Made by a program: the position numbers and the translations under genes. Shown piece after piece: positions 15,620-26,259 of a stretch of DNA of 64,000 nucleotides (position 1 is its first letter; each line of letters starts with the position of its first letter). This stretch comes from CALFXN01 sp937957815 (GTDB taxonomy: Bacteria; Synergistota; Synergistia; Synergistales; Aminobacteriaceae). Below the pieces are notes generated by a model. It saw only the letters and a program-made list of their open reading frames with translations, ran no database searches and had not been told where the DNA came from. The stretch is from positions 1 to 64,000 of the forward strand of contig DAIQNX010000004.1 in assembly GCA_036788195.1 (NCBI GenBank), written 5' to 3'.

Positions 15620-17113
15620 TCAGGCGCTCCGGCGTTCGCGGAGTGCCCGCCTCAGCACCTTCCCGAGTTCGGATTTCGGCAGCTCCCCCACGAACTCGAA
15701 GCTGCGCGGAATCTTGTAGTGGGCGAGCTGGTCCTTGCAATACGCGTGGAGTTCCTTCTGCGTGACGCCTCCGTCCGCGGGAACCACGAACGCCTTGACG
15801 ATCTGCCCGCTGACGCTGTGCGGCACGCCGATGACGGCAGCCTCCCTGACGCCCGGATGGGCGCAGAGGACCTCCTCGACCTCCTGGGGATGGACGTTGA
15901 ACCCTCCGACGATAATGATGTCCGTCGCCCTGTCGATGATCGAGATATAGCCTTCGTCGTCGACGCGGGCGATATCTCCCGTTTCGAACCATCCTCCGGA
16001 AAATTTCCCCTCAGTCAGTTCCGGGGCTCTGAAATACCCTTTCGCGACCGACGGGCCGCGGAGCCAGAGCACTCCCTCGCGTCCCGACGGAAGATCAGCC
16101 CCCGACGTGTCGCGTATCCTGCATTCGAACCCCGGAAGAAGCGTCCCGACGGTCCCCAGTTTCCGCTCCGAGACGCTCCGGTTCACGGCGACGACCGGCG
16201 AACACTCCGTCAGACCGTACCCTTCCGTCACGCCGAGTCCGAAGACGCGTTCGACGCGCTCGTCGAGCGCCGTCGGGAAGCGGTCGCCTCCGCTGATGAC
16301 GGAACGCAGCGTCTTTGGCGCCTCCGCGCCGCGGCCGACGGCCGAAAGCAGCAGATGGATCATGGCCGGAACGCCGACGAGGAAGGTAACGCCCGTTTCG
16401 CGCATGACACCGAGCGTGTTCTCAGGGGGCATGAAATTCGGGACGAGGACGAGCCTCGATCCCGTAAGCAGCGCGAGGAGACCGCTCGTCGAGTACCCGA
16501 GCGCGTGGAAGTTCGGAAGGACGTCGAGAACGACCTCCGTCCTGCGGTCGAACGCGACGTAATGTTCCTCCGCGGCGCGAACGTTCGAGAGCAGGTTTCC
16601 GTGGGTCAGAGGAACGGCCTTCGGAACTCCGGTCGTCCCCGACGTCGCGAAGATCACCGCGATGTCGGGATCGGCGGGAGGTTCCGGGGCACATCTCCTC
16701 CCCGCGAACAACGGAAGGCCTCCCTCAAGCGACGCGCGGACGACCGGAACCGGCAGGGATTCGTAGTGCGACCGGGAAATTCCCGGGATATCGGGAATGA
16801 CCACCGCGAACGGATCGACGCGATCGACGCCCCGCGTCACCGACTGGACTCCGGCCTGGAGGTTCAGGGGAACCACCGCCCCGCGCAGCTTCCAGCAGGC
16901 GAGGGAAAGCGCCATCATCGCCGGAGAGTTGGGTAACAGGGTAACCAGTCGGTCGCCCTCGCGAAACCCCGCCGCAGAAAGCCGATCCGCGCCTCTTTCC
17001 GTCAGGGACAGGAGTTCTCTCCTGCGGATCCACGAGCCCTTCCACCAGAGAGATTCCCTTTCCGGATCCCCGGCCGTCAGTTCCGCGACGACCTCCTCGA
17101 GTCTGTCAGCCAT
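15620..17113 (-). CDS. Acyl-CoA ligase / AMP-forming synthetase
   Basis: This 497-residue ANL-superfamily enzyme activates a carboxylate as acyl-AMP, usually followed by transfer to CoA. Motifs appear in order: the phosphate loop FATSGTTGVPKAV (about residues 165-177), EGYGLTECSP, the hinge region WFETGDIARVDDEGYISIIDR, and the C-terminal catalytic lysine in PKSELGKVLRR. It looks most like medium/long-chain fatty-acyl-CoA ligases, but the substrate is open. It is 28 bases downstream of the CbiA-like gene, so the two probably form an operon. Confidence 0.88.
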   Translation of the reverse strand: MADRLEEVVAELTAGDPERESLWWKGSWIRRRELLSLTERGADRLSAAGFREGDRLVTLLPNSPAMMALSLACWKLRGAVVPLNLQAGVQSVTRGVDRVDPFAVVIPDIPGISRSHYESLPVPVVRASLEGGLPLFAGRRCAPEPPADPDIAVIFATSGTTGVPKAVPLTHGNLLSNVRAAEEHYVAFDRRTEVVLDVLPNFHALGYSTSGLLALLTGSRLVLVPNFMPPENTLGVMRETGVTFLVGVPAMIHLLLSAVGRGAEAPKTLRSVISGGDRFPTALDERVERVFGLGVTEGYGLTECSPVVAVNRSVSERKLGTVGTLLPGFECRIRDTSGADLPSGREGVLWLRGPSVAKGYFRAPELTEGKFSGGWFETGDIARVDDEGYISIIDRATDIIIVGGFNVHPQEVEEVLCAHPGVREAAVIGVPHSVSGQIVKAFVVPADGGVTQKELHAYCKDQLAHYKIPRSFEFVGELPKSELGKVLRRALRERRSA

Positions 17114-17141
17114 CCCGATATGCCCCTTTCGTCAAAGGCGT

Positions 17142-18521
17142 CTACGATTTTCGGAGTGTCAGCCAGCGGAGCGTCGCATCAGGGCAGCTCCACAGCTCCA
17201 GATACGCCGGGTTCAGCACCGTGTAGCCCGTTTCCCAGCCCGACTCGCCGAGTTCGACATTCCTTGCGGGGTCCTGGAGCGACCACTGCGCTCCGCCGAC
17301 GGTTCCCCTGGGAGCGACGCGGAGGTATTCAGGCAGATACCCCCTCGCCTTCGCTCCCTTTTCGAAGAAGATTCCGTCACGTCTCGAAAGAACGTCGACT
17401 TTCCGGATCCTGTCTTCGGGCATCGTCAGGAACCCCGCATAGGCCCCGGCTCCAACTCCAGGGAGCGGATCCTTCCCGAGAACGGAGATCGTCTCTCCGA
17501 AAAGGATCGAGGCTCCGCCGTTGACGAAAAGCTGCCTTCGCCCCCGGATTGCCGATGCGAGTCCATGACGGATATTCTCGTTGCCGAGGATCATGTCCGC
17601 GCACGGAAAGGCGGGACCGTGCGGAATGTAGATCGCTCCGCTCCCGCCCGGGAACCCCCCGGAACGCAGCGGGACCTCCGTCACCCGGCAGCCGAAGTAT
17701 TCGAACAGCAGTCGGGCGTTGTTCCCCTCGCACCCGAGAGCTTCGTCCGTGAAGATCGCGACGTCCGTCCCGGCCGCCTTCCGCGCCCCGATATCGGGCT
17801 GCGCGGTCCAGCCGGGCGCGAGCTTCGCGAAGGCTTCGAACGCCCCCCATTCCACCTGGTCCATCATCCCCGAGAGCTGCGCGGCCGCCATGCGGATCTG
17901 AAGTGCCGACCCGGGCGCGCCGGGAAGGCAGAGTTCGAGCAGCGAAGGCGCTTTCCGTTCGAGGAACTGCGGGAGATACCCGAGATGGAGAAGCGGTGTC
18001 CTTCGTCCGGCTTCCGTTTCCAGGAGCTGGTATTCCCTGGGGTTCAGCACCGAGGCGTACAGCACCCCGGCGCACGGATCCGGGCCTGAAGACCGGATGC
18101 CCTGCAGGGCGGCGTCGAGGGTGCGCGCCGCGATGATCGCCGACGAGTCGGCGTAAATGACGGGAATCATGGGGCACTCGAGCGTCCGGGCGACGTCGGC
18201 CGCCGCCGGCAGGACGATGAACGGATCGTCGCCGCGACGCGAGCCGAGGGGAGCGACGAGGATATTGATGCAGTCGGGCGACGCCGCGACTTCGAACAGC
18301 GTCTTCAGGAGTCGCGTCGACGAAAGCAGGAACGGGTCGAACAGCGTCACGTCGGAGCATGTCACGAGCTTCAGAAGCCTCATGGCAGATTCATCCGCCC
18401 CGATATGGAACAGGCGAAGCGGCCAGCCCATATGCTTCAGGGCCGCGACGAGCACGACCGACGGAGGAACCACTCCGGAACGACGTTCATCTGCGATGAC
18501 GATTCTCGGGTATGCGGCCAT
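17142..18521 (-). CDS. CbiA/CobB-like protein with degenerate active sites
   Basis: The 459-residue protein follows the layout of cobyrinate a,c-diamide synthase: an N-terminal P-loop-like region, a middle segment with VIYADSSAIIAARTLDAALQG, and a C-terminal class I glutamine-amidotransferase-like domain. Both catalytic sites look lost. The N-terminal segment reads IADERRSGVVPPSV instead of a GKT P-loop. The position expected for the nucleophile Cys of the ECGG motif has Asn334 (FVNGGASILF). The Gly-Gly-Tyr-Pro-Glu region is also altered (PHGPAFPCAD). I infer a non-catalytic or repurposed paralogue; no corrin genes are nearby. It is divergent from asnS. Confidence 0.6.
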   Translation of the reverse strand: MAAYPRIVIADERRSGVVPPSVVLVAALKHMGWPLRLFHIGADESAMRLLKLVTCSDVTLFDPFLLSSTRLLKTLFEVAASPDCINILVAPLGSRRGDDPFIVLPAAADVARTLECPMIPVIYADSSAIIAARTLDAALQGIRSSGPDPCAGVLYASVLNPREYQLLETEAGRRTPLLHLGYLPQFLERKAPSLLELCLPGAPGSALQIRMAAAQLSGMMDQVEWGAFEAFAKLAPGWTAQPDIGARKAAGTDVAIFTDEALGCEGNNARLLFEYFGCRVTEVPLRSGGFPGGSGAIYIPHGPAFPCADMILGNENIRHGLASAIRGRRQLFVNGGASILFGETISVLGKDPLPGVGAGAYAGFLTMPEDRIRKVDVLSRRDGIFFEKGAKARGYLPEYLRVAPRGTVGGAQWSLQDPARNVELGESGWETGYTVLNPAYLELWSCPDATLRWLTLRKS

Positions 18522-18606
18522 GTCCGCTCCTTCAGCTGGAATATGATCCGGTTTAGTGTATCATATTGTCATATTCACTCTCCATATATACGGAGGTCGA
18601 TATCTC

Positions 18607-19911
<1,305 letters not shown>

Positions 19912-19944
19912 CACCCGACACCCGACTCTCCGGAAGCGACGCGC

Positions 19945-21696
19945 ATGAGCTTCAAGGATTTCGACCCCAAACCGGTCTTCAGGAGCTTCAACCGACTCGT
20001 GGGGGACGGAGATGTCGGCGGCAAGGCGCGTGGGCTCGCATTCGCCTACACGGTGATTACCGGAAGCGATCTCGAACCCTCCGTCGTGCTTCCCGACATC
20101 AACTACGTCATCACGACGGAAATCTTCTCCGAATTCATGGAAGATAACGGCATCCGCGACGTCCTCGGCCGGGCTCTTTCGAACGCGCCGGAATCCGGGG
20201 AAGAAGCCGGGGAACTCATCTACGGCGCAATGCAGGAAGCGTTCGCGAAAGGGACGGTCCGCGACGCGTTCCTCTCGGAGCTCGCGATCATTCTCGACAA
20301 TATCGGCGACGTCCCGCTCGCGATCCGGTCGAGTTCGATCCTCGAGGATTCGACGAAGCTCTCGTTCGCCGGGAAATACGGCACATTCTTCTCGGCGAAC
20401 ATCGGAACGCGGGAAGAACGCCTCGAAGGACTCTTCTCGGCGATCCGGAACGTCTGGGCATCCCTCTACAATCCGGCCGCCCGTGCGTACCGGAAAAAGC
20501 ACACCCTCACCGACGACGACGAGTCGATGGCCGTCGTCATTCAGCCCGTCATGGGAAAGTCCCACGGATGCCTCTATTATCCGGAGATCGCAGGAACGGC
20601 CTTCTCGAAGGTCTACCGCCGCCCGAGCACCCGAATCCGGAAGGAAGACGGAGTTGTCCGCTTCTGCTTCGGTCTCGGTACGCGGACCGTCGATCGCCTG
20701 AAAGCGACGGTCGCGTACCTGTCGCATCCGTCGCTCCGTCCGCAGGGGAATCTTCCCGCCGACATCGCCATGACGAGCCAGAGCGAGTTCGACTATCTCG
20801 ACCGGCAGTCGGGCTCGTTCATGTCCGGCGCGCTTTCGGATTTTCTCCCCTACATCATGAGGGAACATCCGCTTGCGTCCGCATTCATCGAAATCTACGC
20901 GGACAACGACCTCTACTGGGCCGGATCGGATCAGCTCCGAAACGGATTCCCCATCTTTTCCTTCTCCGCCTTCCCGAAGCGATGCCCGAAGTTCTTCTCG
21001 CTGCTCAGGGAACTTGCGGCGTTTCTCGAAGAGCAGATGGGACGCCCCGTGGACATGGAATTCACGTACGACACGGGAGACCAGAAACTCACCGTCCTCC
21101 AGCTCCGCCCGCTCGCGGCGTACGAGGAGATGGCCAAAGTGCGCATCCCGACGGACGCGGGAGACCGCACGCTCCTGCGCGGCAACCGGATGGTTTCCAA
21201 CGGGCGTCTCGAACACGTGGAGCATATCGTCTTCGTGGACCCGTCGCTCTACGGGAAGGATACGACGTTCTACGAGGTTGCGCGGGAAATCGGACGCATC
21301 AACGAACGCCTCTCCGGAACGAACTATATCCTCGTCGGTCCGGGGCGCTGGGGCAGCACGAACCCGAAACTCGGCGTTCCCGTCCGCTACAACGAGATCT
21401 GCCACTGCGGCTGCCTCATCGAAGTGGGGATCACCGCGAGCGACTATATGCCCGAGCTCTCCTACGGGACGCACTTCTTTCTCGATCTCGACGTCGACGG
21501 AATCCTCTACCTGCCAGTCTTCGACGGCATCGAGGGGAACGTCTTCAACCGCCGGTGGTTCGACGGAACCCCGCACGCGATCAAGAACCATCCCGCGGTC
21601 CGTCACTATGTCGGCGATTTCTCGGTCCACCTCGACGGCGACAAGGAGATCGGCGTCGTCCTCGCGGAGTCACCCGCCTGCACGCTCGAAATCTGA
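19945..21696 (+). CDS. PEP/pyruvate-binding domain protein (PEP-synthase-like, no phosphohistidine domain)
   Basis: The 583-residue protein has the ATP-grasp-like PEP/pyruvate-binding N-domain of PEP synthase: GGKARGLAFA near residue 30, LAIRSSSILEDS and SFAGKYGTFF near residues 120-150, and the VDMEFTYD-LTVLQLRPLA end. The swivelling phosphohistidine domain with its TxGGxxSH motif and the C-terminal PEP-utilising barrel are absent. Instead the C-terminal third carries YILVGPGRWGSTNPKLGVPV, shared with other uncharacterised proteins of this architecture. It can therefore bind or transfer nucleotide phosphate but not run the full dikinase cycle. Function unknown. It is probably co-transcribed with asnS. 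Confidence 0.78.
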   Translation: MSFKDFDPKPVFRSFNRLVGDGDVGGKARGLAFAYTVITGSDLEPSVVLPDINYVITTEIFSEFMEDNGIRDVLGRALSNAPESGEEAGELIYGAMQEAFAKGTVRDAFLSELAIILDNIGDVPLAIRSSSILEDSTKLSFAGKYGTFFSANIGTREERLEGLFSAIRNVWASLYNPAARAYRKKHTLTDDDESMAVVIQPVMGKSHGCLYYPEIAGTAFSKVYRRPSTRIRKEDGVVRFCFGLGTRTVDRLKATVAYLSHPSLRPQGNLPADIAMTSQSEFDYLDRQSGSFMSGALSDFLPYIMREHPLASAFIEIYADNDLYWAGSDQLRNGFPIFSFSAFPKRCPKFFSLLRELAAFLEEQMGRPVDMEFTYDTGDQKLTVLQLRPLAAYEEMAKVRIPTDAGDRTLLRGNRMVSNGRLEHVEHIVFVDPSLYGKDTTFYEVAREIGRINERLSGTNYILVGPGRWGSTNPKLGVPVRYNEICHCGCLIEVGITASDYMPELSYGTHFFLDLDVDGILYLPVFDGIEGNVFNRRWFDGTPHAIKNHPAVRHYVGDFSVHLDGDKEIGVVLAESPACTLEI

Positions 21697-21740
21697 AGTC
21701 CAGCCTTCCGAGGCTTCACCACCCGCATGCGAAAACGCAC

Positions 21741-21774
21741 AAAAGGGGGCGCTCCCACGTGGGAGCGCCCCCTT
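21741..21774 (-). terminator. Terminator between the PEP-synthase-like gene and gdhA
   Basis: A perfect 32-bp palindrome (21743-21774) gives a 16-bp stem with AAGGGGGCGCTCCCAC as the left arm. On the minus strand it ends in TTTT, so it best terminates gdhA; its strength suggests it may also stop plus-strand transcripts. Confidence 0.85.
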
Positions 21775-21809
21775 CGTCTGCGCGGCGTATCCGGATCCCG
21801 AATCCGGGT

Positions 21810-23087
21810 TTAGAGGAAGATCCCCCGCATGCGGGCGGCGTCGGCCACGCGCTGGATGGCCGCCATGAACGCGGCGCGCCGCATCTTGATGTTCTTGTCC
21901 TTCGCGTACGCCCACACACGCTGGAAGTTGTCGCGCATGATCCTGATAAGGCGTTCGTTGTACTCTTCCTCGGTCCAGAAGAATCCGCCGAGATCCTGGC
22001 ACCACTCGAAGTAGGATCCGATGACGCCGCCGGAGTTGGCGAGGAAATCGGGAACGACGATGACACCCTTCTTGTCGAGGATCGCGTCGCCTTCGGGAGT
22101 CACGGGGCCGTTGGCGGCTTCGACGATGTACTTCGCCTTGACCTTGTCCGCGTTCTTGCCGTTGATGACTCCCTCGAGCGCCGCGGGAATGAGCACGGTG
22201 CAGTCGACGTACAGGACTTCCGGAAGGTCGAGCTTCTGGCAGCCGGGGCAGGTGAATCCTTCGAGGAGACGCTTCGGATGGTTGGTCACATGGTCGAACG
22301 CCTTCTTGACGTCGAGACCGTCCTTCGCGTAGTAGGTTCCGGTGATGTCGCTGATCGCGACGACCTTCGCGCCTGCGTTGACCATCGTCAGCGCCGCGTA
22401 GGTTCCTACATTGCCGAATCCCTGGATCGCGACGGTCGACTTGGAAACGTCGACGCTCAGATTCTTGAGAAGCTCGATGGCGCAGGTCGCGACGCCGTAA
22501 CCGGTCGCCGCGGTGCGGCCCTTTGAGCCCCACAACGGAATGGGCTTGCCGGTGAAGATCGCCGGCTCGAGGCGGTTGCGCATCTTACTGATGGTATCCA
22601 TGAACCACACCATCTCGGGGCCGCCGGTGTTGACATCCGGCGCGGGAACGTCGGTCATCGCGCCGACGACAGGTTCCATGCGCGCGGCCCATGTCCGGCA
22701 GATGCGCTCTTTTTCCTTCTTGGAGAGTTCGAGGGGTTCGCAGCAGACGCCGCCTTTGCCGCCGCCGTAGGGGATTCCGGAGAGGGAGCACTTCCAGGTC
22801 ATCATCATTGCGAGGGCTTCGCACTCGTCAAGGCACACCTCGGGGTGGAAACGGACGCCACCCTTGGCCGGACCGATCGACGTATTGTGCATCACGCGAT
22901 ATCCGTCGAAAACCTTGACGGTCCCGTCATCCATTTCGACGGGAATGGAGACCGCGGTCTTTCTCTCGGAGTGGCTGAGAATCTCGATCAGCCCGTCTTC
23001 GAGACCCATTTCTTCCGCTGCCGCATAGAAATTCTTGAGTGCGGTGTCAAGGAGAACGTTCGACGAAGTACGCTTAACCACTGACAT
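21810..23087 (-). CDS. gdhA: Glutamate dehydrogenase (Glu/Leu/Phe/Val dehydrogenase family)
   Basis: Gdh interconverts glutamate and 2-oxoglutarate plus ammonia; in amino-acid fermenters it mainly works oxidatively to make 2-oxoglutarate and NAD(P)H. The 425-residue length, the active-site lysine in PYGGGKGGV, the substrate motif GPAKGGVRFHP, and the Rossmann motif GFGNVGTYAA fit the hexameric bacterial/archaeal GDH. The unusual CPGCQ in the nucleotide domain (about residue 267) is an insertion I do not expect in most GDHs. It has a strong AGGAGGTG before ATG. Its upstream region contains a dyad TATGAT-A-ATCATA (23158-23170). Confidence 0.93.
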   Translation of the reverse strand: MSVVKRTSSNVLLDTALKNFYAAAEEMGLEDGLIEILSHSERKTAVSIPVEMDDGTVKVFDGYRVMHNTSIGPAKGGVRFHPEVCLDECEALAMMMTWKCSLSGIPYGGGKGGVCCEPLELSKKEKERICRTWAARMEPVVGAMTDVPAPDVNTGGPEMVWFMDTISKMRNRLEPAIFTGKPIPLWGSKGRTAATGYGVATCAIELLKNLSVDVSKSTVAIQGFGNVGTYAALTMVNAGAKVVAISDITGTYYAKDGLDVKKAFDHVTNHPKRLLEGFTCPGCQKLDLPEVLYVDCTVLIPAALEGVINGKNADKVKAKYIVEAANGPVTPEGDAILDKKGVIVVPDFLANSGGVIGSYFEWCQDLGGFFWTEEEYNERLIRIMRDNFQRVWAYAKDKNIKMRRAAFMAAIQRVADAARMRGIFL

Positions 23088-23157
23088 GAAACATACACCT
23101 CCTGAAGTTTTTGCTCATGCCGTGCACATACTCCCTCTTCTCGGGGGGAGCGACTTT

Positions 23158-23170
23158 TATGATAATCATA
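23158..23170. promoter_or_regulatory. Palindrome upstream of gdhA
   Basis: TATGAT-A-ATCATA is a perfect 13-bp dyad about 70 bases before the gdhA start. It partly resembles Fur-type boxes (GATAAT repeats), but one site is weak evidence. The rest of 23088-23283 shows no gene that I believe. Confidence 0.4.
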
Positions 23171-23283
23171 TCACGAAGCCCGAGGAAACGCCAGAAAAAA
23201 GGCGGGAATTTCGTCAAAGACCTCGCAAAACCCGCAAATATTGCGCACATTTCCGAAATAAACGTCACTTTATCACGAAGCAC

Positions 23284-23595
23284 TTACGCTTTTTCGAGCT
23301 TCTCCTTCACGGCACGAACCTTGCCCTCCATCGACAACTCCCTGTCACGCCGCTCGTCGATCTTGACCGTCGTCGAAACACGCATCGCCCCGGCCTGAAA
23401 CGGCACCTCGTGCACCGCGCGGACCGCGCGAAGAACCTCGTCGATATCCCCTTCGAGGACGGTCCCCATCGGAGTGAGCATCGTCTTCAGATCGAACGTC
23501 GCCAAAACCTTCTCGACCCCGGCGACGTACGCGCTCAGGCTCGGATTTCCCGTACCGAGCGGAACCACAACCAATTCGGCAACAACTTTCGACAT
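23284..23595 (-). CDS. Thiamine-binding protein, MTH1187/YkoF type (DUF77)
   Basis: The 103-residue protein fits the small ferredoxin-like MTH1187 family: start VVAELVVVPLGTG-PSLSAYV, then MTPMGTVLEGDIDEVL and the end MRVSTTVKIDER. Family members bind thiamine or related ligands and form tetramers; their physiological role is not settled. It lies 21 bases after ogt, so they form a two-gene unit. A ribosome-binding site GAAAGGG stands upstream of ATG 23595. Confidence 0.88.
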   Translation of the reverse strand: MSKVVAELVVVPLGTGNPSLSAYVAGVEKVLATFDLKTMLTPMGTVLEGDIDEVLRAVRAVHEVPFQAGAMRVSTTVKIDERRDRELSMEGKVRAVKEKLEKA

Positions 23596-23616
23596 CGCGT
23601 TTCACCCTTTCTTTCG

Positions 23617-24168
23617 TCAATCCCGCATCCGCTCGATGTCGAGCAGAAAGCGTTTCCGGCGCAGGCCGCCTCCGTAGCCCCCGAGTCCTCCCCCCGCGGC
23701 GACGACCCGGTGGCACGGGATCAGGATCACGATACGGTTGCGGCCGTTCGCGTTCCCGACCGCGCGGCATCCGGCGGGATTGCCGATCGCGGCGGCGATG
23801 TCCGCATACGTCCGCGTTTCTCCGTACGGGATGCGGACGAGCGCATTCCAGACCTTTTCCTGGAAGGGCGTCCCGGAGACGACGAGCGGCAGGGAAAATC
23901 CGCGGAGTTTTCCGGCAAAATACGAGTCGAGTTCCCCCGCAAGCGTCGCCAGATGAATATTATCCATCCCCTCCGACGGGATTCCGAATGTCGCGGCGAT
24001 GTCGCGTCCGATCCGTTCGGCGTTCCCGGGATCCTCGAAATCCAGAAAACAGATCCCCTCCCTGACGGCAGCCGCGCGCATCGGGCCGAGCGGCCCTTCC
24101 AGGATCCGCGTCGCGACAGTTCCATGTTCCGCCGGGGCGCCGCCCCGAAACACTGTCGTCACATCCAT
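23617..24168 (-). CDS. ogt: Methylated-DNA--[protein]-cysteine S-methyltransferase
   Basis: This suicide enzyme removes methyl groups from O6-methylguanine by transfer to its own cysteine. The 183-residue protein has the degenerate N-terminal Ada/Ogt domain, the helix-turn-helix region (FQEKVWNALVRIPYGETRTY) and the active site PCHRV with Cys152, followed by the normal GGYGGG. A strong GGAGGAGGG precedes ATG 24168. It is divergent from the exporter gene at 24339. Confidence 0.94.
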   Translation of the reverse strand: MDVTTVFRGGAPAEHGTVATRILEGPLGPMRAAAVREGICFLDFEDPGNAERIGRDIAATFGIPSEGMDNIHLATLAGELDSYFAGKLRGFSLPLVVSGTPFQEKVWNALVRIPYGETRTYADIAAAIGNPAGCRAVGNANGRNRIVILIPCHRVVAAGGGLGGYGGGLRRKRFLLDIERMRD

Positions 24169-24338
24169 CCCTCCTCCATCGTTTTTTCCGTGTCAATGAT
24201 ACGCCATAACGAAGCCGAAAGCGCCGGTCCTTTTACCTCTTCCGGCGATACGTCCGTTTTTTCGTCCTTGACCGTTCCCTCCGTTTCGAGCAGAATACGT
24301 ATCCGGACCCGGACACTGGAATACTGGAGCGACACCGA

Positions 24339-25715
24339 ATGTCAGAATCGTCACCCGGCACGAGACGCGCCGTTATCATCGCGTCCGCCATCACAGCGTT
24401 TCTCTCGCCGTTCATGATCTCCGGGACGAACATCATCCTTCCGGCGATCCAGAACGCGTTTCCGTCGGGAGCCGTGCTCCTGAGCCGGGTTTCCTCCATA
24501 TATCTCCTCGCGACCGCCGTCCTTCTCGTTCCTGCCGGGAAACTCGCCGATATTTACGGGCAGAAGAAATGCTTCGCCCTCGGGATCCTCGTCTTCACGG
24601 GAGCCACGATCGGCGCCGGATGCTCGGTCTCCATGACGATGCTTCTCGTCATGCGCGCCATCCAGGGGGCGGGAGGGGCCTTCATGGTCACGAACGGCAC
24701 GGCGATCCTGACGTCGGTCTTCCCTCCGTCAGAACGGGGAAGGGCGATCGGCATCAACACTGCGGCCGTTTACATCGGAGCCTCCGCCGGCCCGTTCATC
24801 GGGGGAGTTCTTTCGTCCATCGCCGGATGGCGAAGCATTTTCTTCGCGAACGCACTCGTCGGAATCCTCTCGTTCCTTCTCGTCGCCCGGCTCGAGGGGG
24901 AATGGAAGGGAACCCCGGACGACAGGCTCGATATCCTCGGGAGCTTCCTGTACGGAGCAGCGCTGCTGTGTCTCATGACCGGAGCGCCGATTCTTGCGGA
25001 GGTCCGGGGCGCCATCTTCTGTGTCGTCGGAGTTCTCCTCCTCGGGCTGTTCGCGAGGCGGCAGCTCCGGCTCGAACAACCCGTCTTCGACGTACGGCTG
25101 TTCGTCGGAAACAGGATCTTCGCCTTCTCGAGCCTCGCGGCGCTCATCAACTACAGCGCGACCTTTTCGGTCGCGTTCCTGCTGAGCCTCTACCTGCAGA
25201 CGATCCGCGCAATGACGCCGCAGGGCGCAGGCCTGCTTCTCGTCATTCAGCCGGCGCTCCAGGCGATCATCTCGCCGATCGCAGGCAGGCTGTCTGACCG
25301 CGTGGAGCCCCGGGTTCCGGCGACGCTCGGAATGGGACTCACGGCGATCGGACTCTTCATGCTCGCGTCTCTGGACGTCGCGTCGCCGAACGTCGTCGTC
25401 GCCTTCGCGCTCCTGCTGCTCGGCGCCGGTTTCGGCCTCTTCTCGTCCCCGAACATGAGCGCGATCATGGGAGCCGTCGATTCCGACAGGTACGGCATGG
25501 CTTCCGCGTGCATCTCGAGCATGCGCCTGATGGGGCAGATGCTCAGCATGGCCGTCGTCGCGCTCGCATTTACGGTCTTTCTCGGAACGGCGGCCGTCTC
25601 GGCGGAAACGTCCGCGCCGTTCATGTCAGCGCTGCGGCTTTCCTACGCGATCGCCGGAATCTTCTGTGTTTCAGGAATCTGGTTTTCTTTCGCACGCGGA
25701 CAGGTCCGGCGATGA
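24339..25715 (+). CDS. MFS drug-type exporter (DHA2/EmrB-QacA-like)
   Basis: The 458-residue polytopic membrane protein shows the MFS motif A region between TM2 and TM3 (GKLADIYGQKK) and motif C-like glycine/proline spacing in TM5 (AASAGPFIGGVLSSIAGWRSIF). The latter is typical of proton-driven drug antiporters of the DHA2 type. About 13-14 hydrophobic segments are visible. The substrate is unknown. It is followed after 43 bases by the methionine-sulfoxide reductase gene. Base composition is the same as the surroundings, unlike the second MFS gene at 30387. Confidence 0.87.
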   Translation: MSESSPGTRRAVIIASAITAFLSPFMISGTNIILPAIQNAFPSGAVLLSRVSSIYLLATAVLLVPAGKLADIYGQKKCFALGILVFTGATIGAGCSVSMTMLLVMRAIQGAGGAFMVTNGTAILTSVFPPSERGRAIGINTAAVYIGASAGPFIGGVLSSIAGWRSIFFANALVGILSFLLVARLEGEWKGTPDDRLDILGSFLYGAALLCLMTGAPILAEVRGAIFCVVGVLLLGLFARRQLRLEQPVFDVRLFVGNRIFAFSSLAALINYSATFSVAFLLSLYLQTIRAMTPQGAGLLLVIQPALQAIISPIAGRLSDRVEPRVPATLGMGLTAIGLFMLASLDVASPNVVVAFALLLLGAGFGLFSSPNMSAIMGAVDSDRYGMASACISSMRLMGQMLSMAVVALAFTVFLGTAAVSAETSAPFMSALRLSYAIAGIFCVSGIWFSFARGQVRR

Positions 25716-25758
25716 GAAACCGGACCCGTTACGCCACTCGAAACAGGGAGGGGAGTCC

Positions 25759-26250
25759 ATGTACCGCGCGAATCGAATCGAAACGGACGACAAAGCTGTA
25801 TTCTACAGGACCGTGACGCACCTTCTCGAGGGACTTCTCGCCGGCGAAACCGACGGGACGGCCAATCTGGCCAACGCCGCCGCGCTCCTCGGGCACCAGA
25901 TGAAGGATATCAACTGGGTCGGGTTTTACCTCCTCAAGGGAGACGAACTCCTCCTCGGGCCCTTTCAGGGCAAGCCCGCGTGCACGCGCATCCCGGTCGG
26001 CAGGGGGGTCTGCGGAACCGCTGCCGCGAAGCGCTCGACAGAGGTCGTTCCGGACGTCCACATCTACCCCGGACACATCACGTGCGACGGAGCCTCGGCA
26101 TCGGAAATCGTCGTTCCGATCTTTTCCGGCGACCGCCTCGCGGGCGTCCTCGACATCGACAGCCCTCTTCCGGGGCGTTTCGACGCGGAGGATGCAAAAG
26201 GACTCGAGGCATTCGTCGAAACCCTTGCGGCTTTGCTCTATAACCGGTAG
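25759..26250 (+). CDS. Free methionine-(R)-sulfoxide reductase (GAF type)
   Basis: fRMsr reduces free methionine-R-sulfoxide and protects against oxidants in the cytosol. The 163-residue GAF-domain protein has all three functional cysteines at residues 75, 85 and 109, with the same 10- and 24-residue spacing as Cys84, Cys94 and Cys118 of the E. coli enzyme, inside FQGKPACTRIPVGRGVCG and HITCDGASASEIVVP. I chose ATG 25759 behind GGGAGGGGAG. A strong terminator follows nine bases after the stop. Confidence 0.94.
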   Translation: MYRANRIETDDKAVFYRTVTHLLEGLLAGETDGTANLANAAALLGHQMKDINWVGFYLLKGDELLLGPFQGKPACTRIPVGRGVCGTAAAKRSTEVVPDVHIYPGHITCDGASASEIVVPIFSGDRLAGVLDIDSPLPGRFDAEDAKGLEAFVETLAALLYNR

Positions 26251-26259
26251 CAGTCCCGG

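Noticed and set aside
23074..23283. Small frame of 69 codons upstream of gdhA
   Set aside because: Overlaps the gdhA ribosome-binding site and start, and contains no recognisable features; treated as upstream regulatory DNA.
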